Below, one piece after another: positions 35,274 through 45,231 of a stretch of 64,000 nucleotides of DNA. The first letter of the stretch is position 1. Each line of letters opens with the position of its first letter. Both the position numbers and the translations under genes were made by a program. Source of the stretch: Paenibacillus glycanilyticus (GTDB lineage: Bacteria > Bacillota > Bacilli > Paenibacillales > Paenibacillaceae); NCBI RefSeq assembly GCF_030161375.1, contig NZ_BSSQ01000012.1, positions 44,487-108,486 of the forward strand, given 5' to 3'. The notes beneath the pieces were generated by a model. That model searched no databases. It had not been told where the DNA came from and was given only the letters and a program-made list of their open reading frames with translations.

Positions 35274-38012
35274 TTGGCTAAGAAAAGACGGAAGAAAAAA
35301 TCGATAGCAACCCAATTAAAATATGAAGTTTACGGTATTTTACTCATCACGGTTTCGGTTATTGCATTATCGGGAGAAGCAACCGTGGGCCGTTCCTTGT
35401 CCAAGCTGTTTGGGGTCTTCCTCGGCAAGTTTTATTTTGTGTTGGCATTGGTTGGCATTTATGTAGGATTAGTCGTTATGGTCAAGAGGGCTTGGCCGCG
35501 CGGTTGGACCAACCGGCGGACAGGCCTAATTGTATTTGTGTTAGCTCTTGTGTTATCTAGCAGCATTGCGGAAATTGACCGCAAGCTTCTGCCAACGTCG
35601 GATGTAACGGGCAGATTTATTCTCAGTCAACTCAGTCAAGACGTCAAAGACGAATTGCTTGCCTTCGACAGTACGGATGATCGGCCAATCAGCCAACGGG
35701 CGATAAGCGGAGGCTACATCGGCGCCATTGAATATTCGATGTTGTTTTCGTTATTCGGCTATTTCGGCTCCAAGTTGATTGCAGGGGTCATGTACGCAAT
35801 CTCGATTATGCTGCTTACCGGCAAATCCTATGTGGAACTTGCTCGAATCGGAAGAGACAAGACGATCAGGCTGTATAAGCTGCTATCGGCCAAATGGTCC
35901 AGAAGCGCAGCGCTTCGAACCTCTGCCAAATCAACGAAGAAAACGCAGCCACCGGTGTTCGTACAATCGGATGCCATTGATGATGATGACGATGATGATT
36001 ATACGGCGGCTTTGCCGTCCAGACGCAAGAAGTCTTTGTTCTTCTCCTGGCGAAATCAGGAGCAGGAGAACCAGCAAGTTGCGCAGTCAGCCCAAGATGA
36101 TTGGTCCATGAACGAAGAACAATATCATGGAGGCCAGCAGCAAAGCGCGAAGCCTCACTGGGCAAATAGCGGGGCATGGGATGATGAATGGGATCGTAAC
36201 GGAGAAGTAGACTCTTTTGCCAAGCCGCAACAGGATGAGGACGAACTACCGCCTTGGGAACAAAAGCCCGGGCGTGCCAGCGCGGCCCCGGCGCCATCGC
36301 CTGTATACCCGGTTCACGATGAACTCGAGGAAGAGGAAATGCCTGTTGTCGTGACTAGAATCGTTCCGCGTACTGATTCATACGAGGAAGATGAACCTGA
36401 GGAATACATAACACCTTCAGCAGACCCTGCCCGGTACCCGGAAGACATAGACCTGCCGGATACGTCTGATCCAGCTGCCGGACAAGACGTTGTCGTTGAA
36501 CAGGATATTCAAGAAGGCATCATGGAGGAGAATTCTGCGACGGCAACAACCGGCATACACCAGCCGGCATCGGACGTGCCGGTCAAGAAGCCTTATTTGC
36601 TTCCGCCGTTTTCTTTGCTCGCCAAACCAAGCCTGATGGCAAGAGGAGGCGACGGTACGGATGCCATGGATTCCAAACGCAAGCTGGAAGCGACCCTCGA
36701 AAGCTTTGGCGTACGTGCAAAAGTGCTTGACGTGGTTAGAGGCCCGGCCGTAACGCGTTATGAAGTACAGCCTGCGACAGGCGTTAAGGTTAGCCGGATT
36801 GTCAGCTTAACAGACGATATCGCTTTGGCGTTAGCAGCCAAGGATATCCGGATGGAAGCTCCTATTCCGGGCAAATCCGCAATCGGCATTGAAGTTCCGA
36901 ATATGGAAGTGTCCGTCGTAACGATGCGCGAGGTTATGGAGACCGCTACCTTCCAGAACGCGCCTTCCAAGCTGTCGATTGCTTTTGGCCGGGATATTTC
37001 CGGGCAGCCGATTATCGGCAACCTGGCTAGAATGCCCCATCTTCTGGTAGCCGGCGCAACGGGTTCGGGTAAATCCGTTTGTATTAACGGCATAATTACC
37101 AGTATTTTGTACAAAGCGGCTCCAGACGAAGTCAAGTTTTTAATGGTCGATCCAAAGATGGTCGAATTAAATATTTATAACGGGATACCTCATTTGCTGG
37201 CTCCGGTCGTGACGGATCCTAGAAGAGCTGCGCTTGCTTTGAAGAAAATCGTTGTTGAAATGGAGAAGCGTTACGAGCTGTTCTCCAAGTCCAGTACGCG
37301 TAACATCGAAGGATATAATGCCCTCATGGCCGACAATCCTAAAGCCGTCTTGCCATACATCGTAGTTATTGTAGACGAGTTGGCCGATTTGATGATGGTT
37401 GCTTCCAACGATGTGGAGGATTCCATCGCGCGGCTTGCCCAAATGGCGCGTGCCGCGGGTATTCATCTCATCATTGCTACGCAACGTCCGTCAGTTGATG
37501 TTATTACCGGCGTAATCAAGGCCAATATTCCATCACGTATTGCCTTTGGCGTATCTTCGCAGGTGGACTCCCGTACCATTCTGGATATGGTTGGCGCCGA
37601 GAAGCTGCTCGGCCGGGGAGATATGTTGTATTTGCCGGTAGGGATGTCGAAGCCGATTCGCGTTCAAGGCGCCTTTTTGTCCGACCAAGAGGTTGAAGCG
37701 CTCGTGGAGTACGCAAGAGGCCAAGGAGAGGCGGAATACAAGGAGGATTTGGTTCCTGAAGTTGAGGAGGAATCAACCGATCCGGAAGAAATACTGGATG
37801 AGCTGTACGATCAAGCCGTCCAGATTGTACTGGAAGCCAAGCAAGCTTCCGTATCGCTGCTTCAGCGCCGCATGAGGGTTGGATATACACGCGCGGCAAG
37901 ACTTGTCGATCAGATGGAGGCGCGCGGGATTGTAGGCCCATATGAAGGCAGCAAGCCAAGGGAAGTTCTAATGTCAATCGAGCAATATCAGGCGAATCGA
38001 ATTTCATCCTGA
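35274..38012 (+). CDS. spoIIIE: DNA translocase FtsK/SpoIIIE
   Basis: This septal ATPase pumps DNA through the division septum, essential for moving the chromosome into the forespore. The 912-residue product has a basic start, four membrane segments (~20-185), and a long acidic linker (~240-440) with a run of Asp and many Pro/Glu. The RecA-like motor carries Walker [10 protein letters not shown] near residue 593 and Walker [13 protein letters not shown] near 700. A C-terminal gamma winged helix (~850-905) reads SRS/SRL-type sequences. The start is TTG 35274 behind AGAGGTGA; an upstream ATG at 35232 would overlap the promoter. Confidence 0.95.
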   Translation: MAKKRRKKKSIATQLKYEVYGILLITVSVIALSGEATVGRSLSKLFGVFLGKFYFVLALVGIYVGLVVMVKRAWPRGWTNRRTGLIVFVLALVLSSSIAEIDRKLLPTSDVTGRFILSQLSQDVKDELLAFDSTDDRPISQRAISGGYIGAIEYSMLFSLFGYFGSKLIAGVMYAISIMLLTGKSYVELARIGRDKTIRLYKLLSAKWSRSAALRTSAKSTKKTQPPVFVQSDAIDDDDDDDYTAALPSRRKKSLFFSWRNQEQENQQVAQSAQDDWSMNEEQYHGGQQQSAKPHWANSGAWDDEWDRNGEVDSFAKPQQDEDELPPWEQKPGRASAAPAPSPVYPVHDELEEEEMPVVVTRIVPRTDSYEEDEPEEYITPSADPARYPEDIDLPDTSDPAAGQDVVVEQDIQEGIMEENSATATTGIHQPASDVPVKKPYLLPPFSLLAKPSLMARGGDGTDAMDSKRKLEATLESFGVRAKVLDVVRGPAVTRYEVQPATGVKVSRIVSLTDDIALALAAKDIRMEAPIPGKSAIGIEVPNMEVSVVTMREVMETATFQNAPSKLSIAFGRDISGQPIIGNLARMPHLLVAGATGSGKSVCINGIITSILYKAAPDEVKFLMVDPKMVELNIYNGIPHLLAPVVTDPRRAALALKKIVVEMEKRYELFSKSSTRNIEGYNALMADNPKAVLPYIVVIVDELADLMMVASNDVEDSIARLAQMARAAGIHLIIATQRPSVDVITGVIKANIPSRIAFGVSSQVDSRTILDMVGAEKLLGRGDMLYLPVGMSKPIRVQGAFLSDQEVEALVEYARGQGEAEYKEDLVPEVEEESTDPEEILDELYDQAVQIVLEAKQASVSLLQRRMRVGYTRAARLVDQMEARGIVGPYEGSKPREVLMSIEQYQANRISS

Positions 38013-38032
38013 CCTCGCAATCCCAGGTTTGA

Positions 38033-38063
38033 TGAATAGAAGCAGGAATCCCTTCTCATACTA
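38033..38063 (+). promoter_or_regulatory. Sigma-G type promoter before the SleB-like gene
   Basis: TGAATA at 38033-38038 and CATACTA at 38057-38063 are 18 bp apart. This closely fits the forespore sigma-G pattern (TGHATR, 17-18 bp, CATWMTA). It predicts late forespore expression of the downstream hydrolase. Confidence 0.65.
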
Positions 38064-38119
38064 GAGTTAGGTAACGCAGCTAATCGCGGACTAACTTGCA
38101 AGAGAAAGGCAGATTCCTG

Positions 38120-38917
38120 ATGAAAAATCGATTAATTGTCGTGACTACCATCATCGTGACGGTATTGTTCGGAATGTATTCACTCCAGCGGTATTCGCTG
38201 GATGACGCAAAACCAACGTTCAGCAATGCAACATTAACGGTAGGATCCTCCGGTTCCGATGTATATGAACTGCAGGGAAGACTTAAATACTTGGGCTATT
38301 ATGACGGCAAGATCGACGGAAGTTTCGGTACCAAAACCAAAAATGCCGTCACTTGGTTCCAGTGGAAATTCGGCATGAAATCCGACGGTATTGTTGGGGC
38401 AAAAACCAAACTGAAGTTATGGGAAGCTACAAAAAACTGGAAGCCTTCAGCTGCGGATTCCGGTAGCGGAAACTCTGGTTCGTCAGGCTCAGGTTCATCG
38501 GGCAATACGGACAGCGGTTCCAATAGTGGCGATCAACCTTCAAAGTCTAATAATTTGGGGTTTTCAGAGAGTGATTTGAAGATCATGGCGAACGCCGTCT
38601 ACGGCGAGTCGCGAGGCGAGCCTTACGAGGGTCAGGTTGCGGTAGCCGCCGTTATTTTGAACCGCGTGAAATCGCCAAGCTTCCCGAATACGGTATCCGG
38701 CGTTATTTTCCAGCCGCTAGCCTTTACGGCGGTGGCCGATGGCCAAATCTGGTTGACTCCCAATGAGTCGGCACGCAAAGCCGTACAAGATGCCATAAAC
38801 GGTTGGGATCCTACAGGCGGTTGCACCTATTACTTCAACCCGGAAACAGCCACATCCAAATGGATCTGGTCCAGACCGCAAGTGAAAACAATCGGCAAGC
38901 ATATTTTCTGTATGTAA
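38120..38917 (+). CDS. sleB: SleB-like spore cortex-lytic hydrolase
   Basis: SleB is a lytic transglycosylase that cleaves muramic-delta-lactam peptidoglycan during germination. The 265-residue product has a signal or anchor (residues ~4-20), a peptidoglycan-binding domain (~40-105, GSSGSDVYELQGRLKYLGYYDG visible in parts), and a Gly/Ser linker (~115-140). The SleB hydrolase domain (~150-265) has the catalytic Glu in NAVYGESRGEPYEGQVAVAAV-type sequence, then YYFNPETATSKW and a final IGKHIFCM. ATG 38120 follows GAGAAAGG. Unlike many sleB genes it has no ypeB partner next to it. A sigma-G promoter lies upstream. Confidence 0.92.
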   Translation: MKNRLIVVTTIIVTVLFGMYSLQRYSLDDAKPTFSNATLTVGSSGSDVYELQGRLKYLGYYDGKIDGSFGTKTKNAVTWFQWKFGMKSDGIVGAKTKLKLWEATKNWKPSAADSGSGNSGSSGSGSSGNTDSGSNSGDQPSKSNNLGFSESDLKIMANAVYGESRGEPYEGQVAVAAVILNRVKSPSFPNTVSGVIFQPLAFTAVADGQIWLTPNESARKAVQDAINGWDPTGGCTYYFNPETATSKWIWSRPQVKTIGKHIFCM

Positions 38918-38925
38918 CGGTTAGG

Positions 38926-38967
38926 AGAAGCAGCCTTTCTGCCTTGGGCAGGCAGGTTGCTTCTTCC
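38926..38967 (+). terminator. Terminator after sleB
   Basis: GAAGCAGCC pairs with GGTTGCTTC, with an inner TGCC/GGCA stem. The T-run is short. Confidence 0.65.
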
Positions 38968-39001
38968 ATTTCGTATCGGTTAGAATGGTATAGGAAGCTT
39001 G

Positions 39002-39032
39002 AAAATGGAATACATTTACTATATTCCATTTT
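39002..39032 (+). promoter_or_regulatory. AT-rich perfect inverted repeat before ymfF
   Basis: AAAATGGAATA (39002-39012) and TATTCCATTTT (39022-39032) form a perfect 11-bp stem with a 9-nt loop. It ends four bases before the ribosome site of ymfF. It could be an operator, a thermosensitive hairpin or a weak terminator. Confidence 0.5.
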
Positions 39033-39053
39033 ACTCGGAAGGAGCAAACGGAA

Positions 39054-40328
39054 GTGACATTATTCGAAAGAGGTCAAATTGGCCGGATCAGGCTACATGT
39101 GATGCCTACCAAACGATTCAAGACGTTTGCGATATCGCTTTTTGCAGGATTGCCTTTATCTGAAAACGCTGTAACAAAGACCGCACTTACCCCGTTTGTC
39201 TTGCGCCGCGGGACAGTGTCGACTCCCGAAACGAAGGCTTTCCGGGAAAGGCTCGATGATCTATATGGCGCTGGCTTCGGATTTGACGTATATAAAAGAG
39301 GCGATTCCCAAATCGTCCAATTTCGCATGGATGTTATTAATGACCATTTTGTATCATCCGATGTTCCTCTGCTTAGTTCTTCCTTGCGGTTTCTTGGCGA
39401 GGTTGTAACGGAACCGGTGACGGAAGACGGCGTATTCCGCCGCAAATACGTAGATGCCGAGAAACAAACCTTGACCAAGCGTTTGGAATCGATCGTGAAC
39501 GATAAAATCCGTTATGCGGCTGAACGCTGCATGGAGGAAATGTGCGCGAATGAGCCTTACCGGCTGCACCCGCTGGGCAAGCTGGATGAGATCGCATCCA
39601 TTACATCGGAATCTTTGTATGAGCAATATAAACAGTGGCTGAATGAAGCTGCTTTTGATCTATATGTTGTAGGCGATACAAGCATGGAGGAAGTTGCGGC
39701 GCTAGCGAAGGAAGCCTTCCGAATCGATGATGGGACACCGGCTAGCTATTCCGTTCCTACAATCGTCCATGAAGTCCGCAATGTCAAAACCGTCATTGAC
39801 CGGATGGATGTTAATCAAGGCAAGCTGAATATGGGGCTGCGTACCAATGTCGGATATGGCGACGATCAATATGCGGCTTCCTTAATGTATAACGGCATTC
39901 TGGGCGGTTATCCGCATTCGAAGCTATTTCTGAATGTCCGGGAGAAGGAGAGCCTTGCTTATTATGCGGCTTCCAGGCTTGACGGACACAAAGGGCTTCT
40001 CACGATTCAGTCCGGAATTGAGATCGCCAATTATGAGAAGGCGGTTACCATTATTAAAGAGCAGCTCGAAAGCATGCGCCAAGGCCAGCTGAGCGAGCTT
40101 GAAATGAATCAGACAAAAGCAATGATCGCCAACCATTTGCGGGAATTGCAAGATTCCGCTTACGAAATGATCGCCTATGACTTTAACGCCGTCCTGTCCG
40201 GCAAGGAAAGAACGGCACAGCAGTTGCTTGACCAGATCGAAGCCGTAACAGCAGAGGATATCGTTCGGGTTGCGGAACTCGCGCAACTGGATACGATATA
40301 CTTTTTGCGAGACCAGAAGGAGGCGTAA
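39054..40328 (+). CDS. ymfF: M16 peptidase homologue YmfF, zinc motif absent
   Basis: The 424-residue product aligns by pattern with M16 peptidases: KTALTPFVLRRGTVSTPETKAF near 42, and the second-half GGYPHSKLFLNVREKESLAYYAAS near 282. It lacks the HxxEH zinc motif that should follow residue ~45. It is therefore probably the inactive partner of YmfH, encoded 6 bp downstream; M16 enzymes often work as active/inactive pairs. The start is GTG 39054 behind GGAAGGAGC. Substrate is unknown. Confidence 0.88.
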   Translation: MTLFERGQIGRIRLHVMPTKRFKTFAISLFAGLPLSENAVTKTALTPFVLRRGTVSTPETKAFRERLDDLYGAGFGFDVYKRGDSQIVQFRMDVINDHFVSSDVPLLSSSLRFLGEVVTEPVTEDGVFRRKYVDAEKQTLTKRLESIVNDKIRYAAERCMEEMCANEPYRLHPLGKLDEIASITSESLYEQYKQWLNEAAFDLYVVGDTSMEEVAALAKEAFRIDDGTPASYSVPTIVHEVRNVKTVIDRMDVNQGKLNMGLRTNVGYGDDQYAASLMYNGILGGYPHSKLFLNVREKESLAYYAASRLDGHKGLLTIQSGIEIANYEKAVTIIKEQLESMRQGQLSELEMNQTKAMIANHLRELQDSAYEMIAYDFNAVLSGKERTAQQLLDQIEAVTAEDIVRVAELAQLDTIYFLRDQKEA

Positions 40329-40334
40329 GCGGCA

Positions 40335-41630
40335 ATGGAGACACTCGACTACAAAGGCGTTCAGGAAACGCTATACCGCGAAGTGCTGGATAACGGCCTC
40401 GAAGTGATCGTCTTGCCGAAGGAAGGCTTTCAGAAGACCTATGCCACATTTGCGACTAAATATGGTTCCGTAGACAATAAATTTGCCGTTGGAAATGATG
40501 AGCCGGTTCGGGTCCCGGATGGGATCGCACATTTCCTTGAGCACAAAATGTTCGAAGAACCAACAGGCGACATCTTTGCTACCTTTGCTTCGCAAGGTGC
40601 TTCGGCGAACGCTTTTACAAGCTTTGACCGTACGGTTTATCTGTTCTCGGCGACGGAGCAAATTCCGGCTAACCTTGAAACCTTGATTGATTTTGTTCAA
40701 AACCCTTACTTCACAGATCAGAACGTGGATAAAGAGAAGGGCATTATTGCGCAAGAAATCAATATGTACAAAGACAATCCGGACTGGCGCGTATACTTCG
40801 GTCTCATTGACGCGATGTATCATACGCATCCGATTCATATCGATATTGCGGGAACGGTGGAATCGATCTATCAGATCGATAAGGAAACCTTGTACCGTTG
40901 CTACGAAACGTTTTATCATCCGTCCAATATGCTGTTGTTTGTCGTGGGCGGCGTAAAAGCGGAGGAAGTGTTCGAGCTGGTTCGCAATAATCAAGCCGGC
41001 AAAACGTTTAAACCGCAAGGCGAAATCAAACGTTTCTTCGAGCACGAGCCGGAAAGCGTAAAAATGCCTCGCAAAGTGACGAAGCTGCCGGTGTCGCTTC
41101 CTAAAGTGATGTTCGGATTCAAAGAGAAGCAAGTAGGTCTTGCAGGCGATGCTCTATTAGAGCACGAAGTGACCTCCAAGCTGATGCTTGATGCGTTGTT
41201 TGGGGCTAGCTCTGCTCTGTATCAGGACTTGTATGAGCAAAATTTAATTTCCGATTCGTTCGGAACGGAATTTAATGTTAGCACCGACTATGCCTTCTCG
41301 GTTATTGGCGGCGATACGCCTAACCCGGATGAACTGTTGAACAAAATCCGCGAAGCGGTTGAAGAAGCGCTCCGCACGGGCATTGAACCGGCCGCATTTG
41401 AACGGTCGAAGCGGAAAAAAATCGGCGGTTACTTGCGGATGCTAAATTCCCCTGAAGCAATAGCCGGCGAATTTACCCGTTACCGGTTCCGTGACAGCGA
41501 CATGTTTGATCTGATCTCCCTGTACGAGAATTGTACCCTGGAGCAAGTGAACGAACGGCTGCTCGAGCATTTTGACTTCAATCAATTGGCGATTTCGATC
41601 GTCGAGAAGCCGGATGGACAGCCAGCTTAA
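40335..41630 (+). CDS. ymfH: M16 zinc peptidase YmfH
   Basis: This 431-residue peptidase keeps the zinc motif in AHFLEHKMFEEP near residue 66 and the downstream Glu in KGIIAQEINMYKDNPDWRV near 140. It is the likely catalytic partner of YmfF. ATG 40335 comes 6 bp after ymfF, and the stop overlaps the ymfI start by one base (TTAATG), so the three are one coupled unit. Substrate is not known. Confidence 0.92.
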   Translation: METLDYKGVQETLYREVLDNGLEVIVLPKEGFQKTYATFATKYGSVDNKFAVGNDEPVRVPDGIAHFLEHKMFEEPTGDIFATFASQGASANAFTSFDRTVYLFSATEQIPANLETLIDFVQNPYFTDQNVDKEKGIIAQEINMYKDNPDWRVYFGLIDAMYHTHPIHIDIAGTVESIYQIDKETLYRCYETFYHPSNMLLFVVGGVKAEEVFELVRNNQAGKTFKPQGEIKRFFEHEPESVKMPRKVTKLPVSLPKVMFGFKEKQVGLAGDALLEHEVTSKLMLDALFGASSALYQDLYEQNLISDSFGTEFNVSTDYAFSVIGGDTPNPDELLNKIREAVEEALRTGIEPAAFERSKRKKIGGYLRMLNSPEAIAGEFTRYRFRDSDMFDLISLYENCTLEQVNERLLEHFDFNQLAISIVEKPDGQPA

Positions 41631-42376
41631 TGAAGCCATTTAAGGAAATGACGGTGTTAATTACCGGGGGAAGCCGCGGCATCGGCGCTGCCATCGCGCA
41701 GCGTTTTGCCGCGGAGGGACTTAACATCGTTATTCATTATCGAGAGTCGCATGAAGCGGCCAACGAAACAGCTCGAGCTTGCATGAGGCTCGGCGCTAAC
41801 GTAATGACGATTTCGGCGGATTTGCGTTCCAAGGAACAGCTTATTCGCATGAAGGAAAAACTCGAAGCCCATGATCGATTGCCCGACATACTCGTGAATA
41901 ACGGCGGTATTTCCCATTACGGAATGCTGATGGATGTCACCGAGCAGGAATGGGATGATGTCATGGCCGTTAACCTCAAAGGCATGTTCTTATGCAGTCA
42001 GTTGTTCATGCCGCATATGATTGCAAGCCGCTTTGGCAGAATCATTAACGTTTCGTCGATATGGGGAATGTCAGGCGCATCTTGCGAAGTGTTGTATTCA
42101 ACAACCAAAGGCGGTATGAATGCCTTTACCAAAGCGCTAGCTAAGGAAATAGCGCCATCTGGCGTTACCGTTAACGCGGTAGCCCCCGGTGCGGTGGATA
42201 CGATGATGATGAGCGGGTTCAACGAAGAAGAGAAAGCAGCGCTTGAGCAGGAAATTCCGCTTGGTCGTTTTGGACAACCCGATGAAGTGGCTTCGCTTGT
42301 CTATTTCCTTTCTTTACCGGAATCGTCTTACATAACGGGTCAAGTTATTAGTCCAAACGGCGGTTGGCATACTTAA
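41630..42376 (+). CDS. ymfI: SDR-family reductase YmfI (EF-P modification)
   Basis: The 248-residue short-chain dehydrogenase/reductase has the cofactor motif GGSRGIGAAIAQRF near residue 13, NNGGISHYG near 89, the catalytic Ser in NVSSIWGMSG near 139, and YSTTKGGMNAF (Tyr/Lys) near 157. B. subtilis YmfI reduces the 5-aminopentanone group on EF-P Lys32. Synteny after ymfH supports that role, while sequence alone would also fit a 3-oxoacyl-ACP reductase. Confidence 0.9.
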   Translation: MKPFKEMTVLITGGSRGIGAAIAQRFAAEGLNIVIHYRESHEAANETARACMRLGANVMTISADLRSKEQLIRMKEKLEAHDRLPDILVNNGGISHYGMLMDVTEQEWDDVMAVNLKGMFLCSQLFMPHMIASRFGRIINVSSIWGMSGASCEVLYSTTKGGMNAFTKALAKEIAPSGVTVNAVAPGAVDTMMMSGFNEEEKAALEQEIPLGRFGQPDEVASLVYFLSLPESSYITGQVISPNGGWHT

Positions 42377-42478
42377 ATTCCGCTTGCTGCATAATCCTTT
42401 TCGCTTCTACACACACTAATCTTTGTTGAGTGCTAACACTCATCTTAAGAATGAACTTATCCAGGAGGCGAAAATAAA

Positions 42479-42730
42479 ATGTCAAACGTCCTTTCTGATT
42501 TCGGCAATTGGAAAGAATTCTTGTCCGAACGCGTGTCGCAAGCCAAAAGCAACGGCATGACGGAGGATACCATCAAAAACCTGGCCTATGAAATCGGCTC
42601 CTTCCTTGACGAGAAGGTTGATCCTAAAAATGAGCAGCAACGCGTACTGAAGCAACTGTGGGATGTTGGCGACGAGAGCGAACGCCATACCGTCGCTGGG
42701 TTGATGGTTAAGCTGGTTGACCAAACTTAA
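42479..42730 (+). CDS. ymfJ: DUF3243 small protein (YmfJ)
   Basis: An 83-residue soluble, helical, acidic protein of unknown function matching the DUF3243 pattern (DFGNWKEFLSERVSQAKSNGM near the start, LAYEIGSFLDEKVDP near 38). Position between ymfI and ymfK matches B. subtilis ymfJ. ATG 42479 follows CCAGGAGGCG. It is followed by a strong terminator. Confidence 0.85.
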   Translation: MSNVLSDFGNWKEFLSERVSQAKSNGMTEDTIKNLAYEIGSFLDEKVDPKNEQQRVLKQLWDVGDESERHTVAGLMVKLVDQT

Positions 42731-42743
42731 TTGCTCTTCATCT

Positions 42744-42777
42744 GCAGAAAAGCCTCCAAAACGGGAGGCTTTTCTGC
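42744..42777 (+). terminator. Terminator after ymfJ
   Basis: GCAGAAAAGCCTCC and GGGAGGCTTTTCTGC pair over 14 bp around a short AAAAC loop. The stem is nearly symmetric and may act in both directions. Confidence 0.85.
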
Positions 42778-42879
42778 AATGTCTGCGAATAGGTTGCAGG
42801 AATGTGGCGAAAATTGTAGAATAAATTTTTGTAGACGAGTCAATCAAATGGGATTGGTGACAACAAGGGACGGTGTGAA

Positions 42880-43650
42880 ATGGCAAAGCAGCAATATTAT
42901 ATGGAGTACAAAATACATAAGAATCGTCCGGGTTTGTTAGGCGATATAGCATCGCTGCTAGGGATGCTTGAAGTAAATATTATGACGATTAATGGCGTGG
43001 AAGACCGTACGCGTGGCATGCTCCTGCAGACGGATGACGAAGAGAAAATCGTATTGCTTGGCAAAATGCTGCAGAAGGTTGATAATATCACCGTTAATAA
43101 GTTGCGCACGCCAACAATCGTTGATATACTGGCAGTTCGTCACGGTCGTTATATTGAACGCGATTCGGATGACCGCAAAACATTCCGTTTCACAAGAGAT
43201 GAACTTGGTATTCTTGTCGATTTTCTTGGAGAGGTGTTTAAGCGGGAAGGCAATCAGGTTATTGGTTTAAGAGGCATGCCGCGCGTTGGCAAGACGGAAT
43301 CGATTATTGCCGGAAGCGTATGTTCGAATAAACGCTGGACTTTTGTATCTTCGACATTGCTGAGACAAACCGTGCGCAGTCAGCTGTCGGAAGATGAGAT
43401 GAACGACAACAACATTTTTATCATCGACGGTATTGTGAGTACGATCCGTTCCAACGAGAAGCATTATTCGCTTCTGCAGGAAATTATGGCAATGCCTTCA
43501 ACCAAGGTGATTGAGCATCCGGATATCTTTATCAAGGAATCGCAATATGATTACAGCCATTTTGATATGATTATTGAGCTTCGCAATACGCCGGACGAAG
43601 AGATTACATACGAATCATTTACGGCAAATTATTCGGATAATGAATTCTAG
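42880..43650 (+). CDS. ymfK: DUF3388 protein (YmfK), ACT-like N-terminus
   Basis: The 256-residue product starts YYMEYKIHKNRPGLLGDIASLLGML, an ACT-like ligand-binding fold (residues ~5-75). The middle and C-terminal part (~95-250) has a nucleotide-binding look, with LRGMPRVGKTESIIAGS near 132 resembling a Walker A and NNIFIIDGIVST near 175 resembling a Walker B. Function is unknown. It is 18 bp before rodZ and presumably co-transcribed with it. Confidence 0.85.
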   Translation: MAKQQYYMEYKIHKNRPGLLGDIASLLGMLEVNIMTINGVEDRTRGMLLQTDDEEKIVLLGKMLQKVDNITVNKLRTPTIVDILAVRHGRYIERDSDDRKTFRFTRDELGILVDFLGEVFKREGNQVIGLRGMPRVGKTESIIAGSVCSNKRWTFVSSTLLRQTVRSQLSEDEMNDNNIFIIDGIVSTIRSNEKHYSLLQEIMAMPSTKVIEHPDIFIKESQYDYSHFDMIIELRNTPDEEITYESFTANYSDNEF

Positions 43651-43668
43651 TAGGGAGGAGTAGACCCC

Positions 43669-44625
43669 ATGTCAGATTTAGGAGCGTTACTGCGTCAAGC
43701 AAGAGAAGAGCGCGGTTTAACGCTTGAAGACGTTCAAGAACAAACAAAAATACGCAAGCGCTACTTAGAAGCGATCGAAGACGGCGACCATAGCGTGTTG
43801 CCGGGAACGTTCTATTTGCGCGCTTTTGTGAAAAATTATTGCGATGCCGTTGGCCTCGATGCGGATGAAGTTCTACGCTTGTACCAACACGAGGTTCCGA
43901 CTACAGTTACGGATCAGATCGTAGAGGCTGTTCCCGCGAGACAACCAAAGCGGGTTCGAACCCGTTCTTCCGAACGGATAAGCAAACTTGGCTTTAATAT
44001 TATGATGTGGTCGTTCCTGATCCTCATCGTTGTTGTCGTTTGGGTTTATTTCGTTAACCAGAAATCAGACGATCCGAAAGAAATCGACAATACGAATATT
44101 ACGGATCAGGCTTCTCCGGCTCCGCCGACACAGTCGACGGATTCTGCGACTGGCGGAACGGGATCAACGACAACTCCTACGGCAACGCCTACCCCAACTC
44201 CTAGCCAGGACCCAACGACGGTCACGTTCTCGTCCAAGATTGGCAAGGTGGATCATTATGATGTAGCGCCTGCAGGCGTGGTTCACAAAGTGGAGATTAC
44301 GACTTCCGGCGGCAAAAGCTGGACAGAGGTTCGCCAAGGTAGCCAAGACGGCAAGGCGCTGATTTCAAAAGTGACGGAAGACGGTTCGGTTCTGTCCTAT
44401 GATCTGGATCAGCCTCTTTACATCAACGTTGGCCGTGCCGACCTTAGCGTAATTACCGTTGACGGCGTGCAAATTAATGACGGTGATCGCGCCGGTTCGA
44501 AGAAAATCCAGCTGAATCCCGTAGCAAGCGGTCAAACGGATGGATCGGCTACCCAAAATATGGGAGAGACCACCAATCCAGACACATCCGCGGGCGATAC
44601 AGTCGGTACGACGGGTAATCAATAA
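43669..44625 (+). CDS. rodZ: RodZ-like cell-shape protein
   Basis: RodZ links MreB to the elongation machinery. The 318-residue product has an N-terminal Xre-type helix-turn-helix ([20 protein letters not shown] and [13 protein letters not shown], residues ~4-65). One membrane segment (~105-125), a Pro/Thr/Ser-rich linker (~140-185) and an extracellular DUF4115-type domain (~185-280) follow, with a Gly/Thr-rich tail. Synteny equals B. subtilis ymfM (rodZ), upstream of pgsA. ATG 43669 follows GGGAGGAG. Confidence 0.93.
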   Translation: MSDLGALLRQAREERGLTLEDVQEQTKIRKRYLEAIEDGDHSVLPGTFYLRAFVKNYCDAVGLDADEVLRLYQHEVPTTVTDQIVEAVPARQPKRVRTRSSERISKLGFNIMMWSFLILIVVVVWVYFVNQKSDDPKEIDNTNITDQASPAPPTQSTDSATGGTGSTTTPTATPTPTPSQDPTTVTFSSKIGKVDHYDVAPAGVVHKVEITTSGGKSWTEVRQGSQDGKALISKVTEDGSVLSYDLDQPLYINVGRADLSVITVDGVQINDGDRAGSKKIQLNPVASGQTDGSATQNMGETTNPDTSAGDTVGTTGNQ

Positions 44626-44660
44626 ATTCGGAACAGATACAAAGGGAGAGTTGTCTAACC

Positions 44661-45149
44661 ATGTCTGAAAGTTCATTTGACATTGTATCAAAGATGGATA
44701 TGCAAGAGCTGAACAACGCGATTCAGCAAGCTGAACGCGAGATCGAGACACGCTTCGACTTCAAAGGCAGCAAGAGCAGCATCAAGCTGGAGAAAGAAGA
44801 ACTCGTAGTTGTATCCGATGACGACTTCAAGCTCGAGAGCGTTCTTGATATTCTGAAGTCCAAAATGGTGAAGCGCGGCGTGCCGGTTAAAAACTTGGAG
44901 TACGGCAAGATTGAATCGGCTTCCGCCAACACCGTTCGCCAACGGATCAAGCTGAAGCAGGGGATCGAACAGGAAATTTCCAAAAAAATCAATATTTTGA
45001 TCCGCGACTCCAAACTGAAAGTAAAAAGTCAGATCCAAGGCGACCAGATTCGCGTAACGGGGAAAAGCCGCGACGATCTCCAGGCCGTTATGGCCCTTTT
45101 GCGCGGCGCGGATTTGCAAATCGACCTGCAGTTCACGAATTACCGCTAA
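44661..45149 (+). CDS. yajQ: YajQ-family nucleotide-binding protein
   Basis: The 162-residue product has the YajQ start [18 protein letters not shown], then [13 protein letters not shown] near 32, and the C-terminal [25 protein letters not shown] region near 132. The family has two ferredoxin-like folds; in Xanthomonas a YajQ protein binds cyclic di-GMP. The molecular role in Firmicutes is not established. It is inserted between rodZ and pgsA relative to B. subtilis. Confidence 0.92.
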   Translation: MSESSFDIVSKMDMQELNNAIQQAEREIETRFDFKGSKSSIKLEKEELVVVSDDDFKLESVLDILKSKMVKRGVPVKNLEYGKIESASANTVRQRIKLKQGIEQEISKKINILIRDSKLKVKSQIQGDQIRVTGKSRDDLQAVMALLRGADLQIDLQFTNYR

Positions 45150-45170
45150 GCCTGTAGCCAACCATTTACG

Positions 45171-45210
45171 GCCCTTCGCTGCCGCTCCTTCGCGGTAGTG
45201 AAAGGGCTTT
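45171..45210 (+). terminator. Terminator after yajQ
   Basis: GCCCTTCGCTGCCGC pairs with GCGGTAGTGAAAGGGC with minor mismatches; the T-run is short. Confidence 0.65.
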
Positions 45211-45231
45211 AGGTCTATGACAACTGGTATT

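Noticed and set aside
42428..42441. GAGTGCTAACACTC upstream of ymfJ, resembling half of a CIRCE heat-shock operator
   Set aside because: GAGTGCTAA matches the right half, but the left half TTAGCACTC is not present at the 9-bp spacing, so HrcA binding is not supported.
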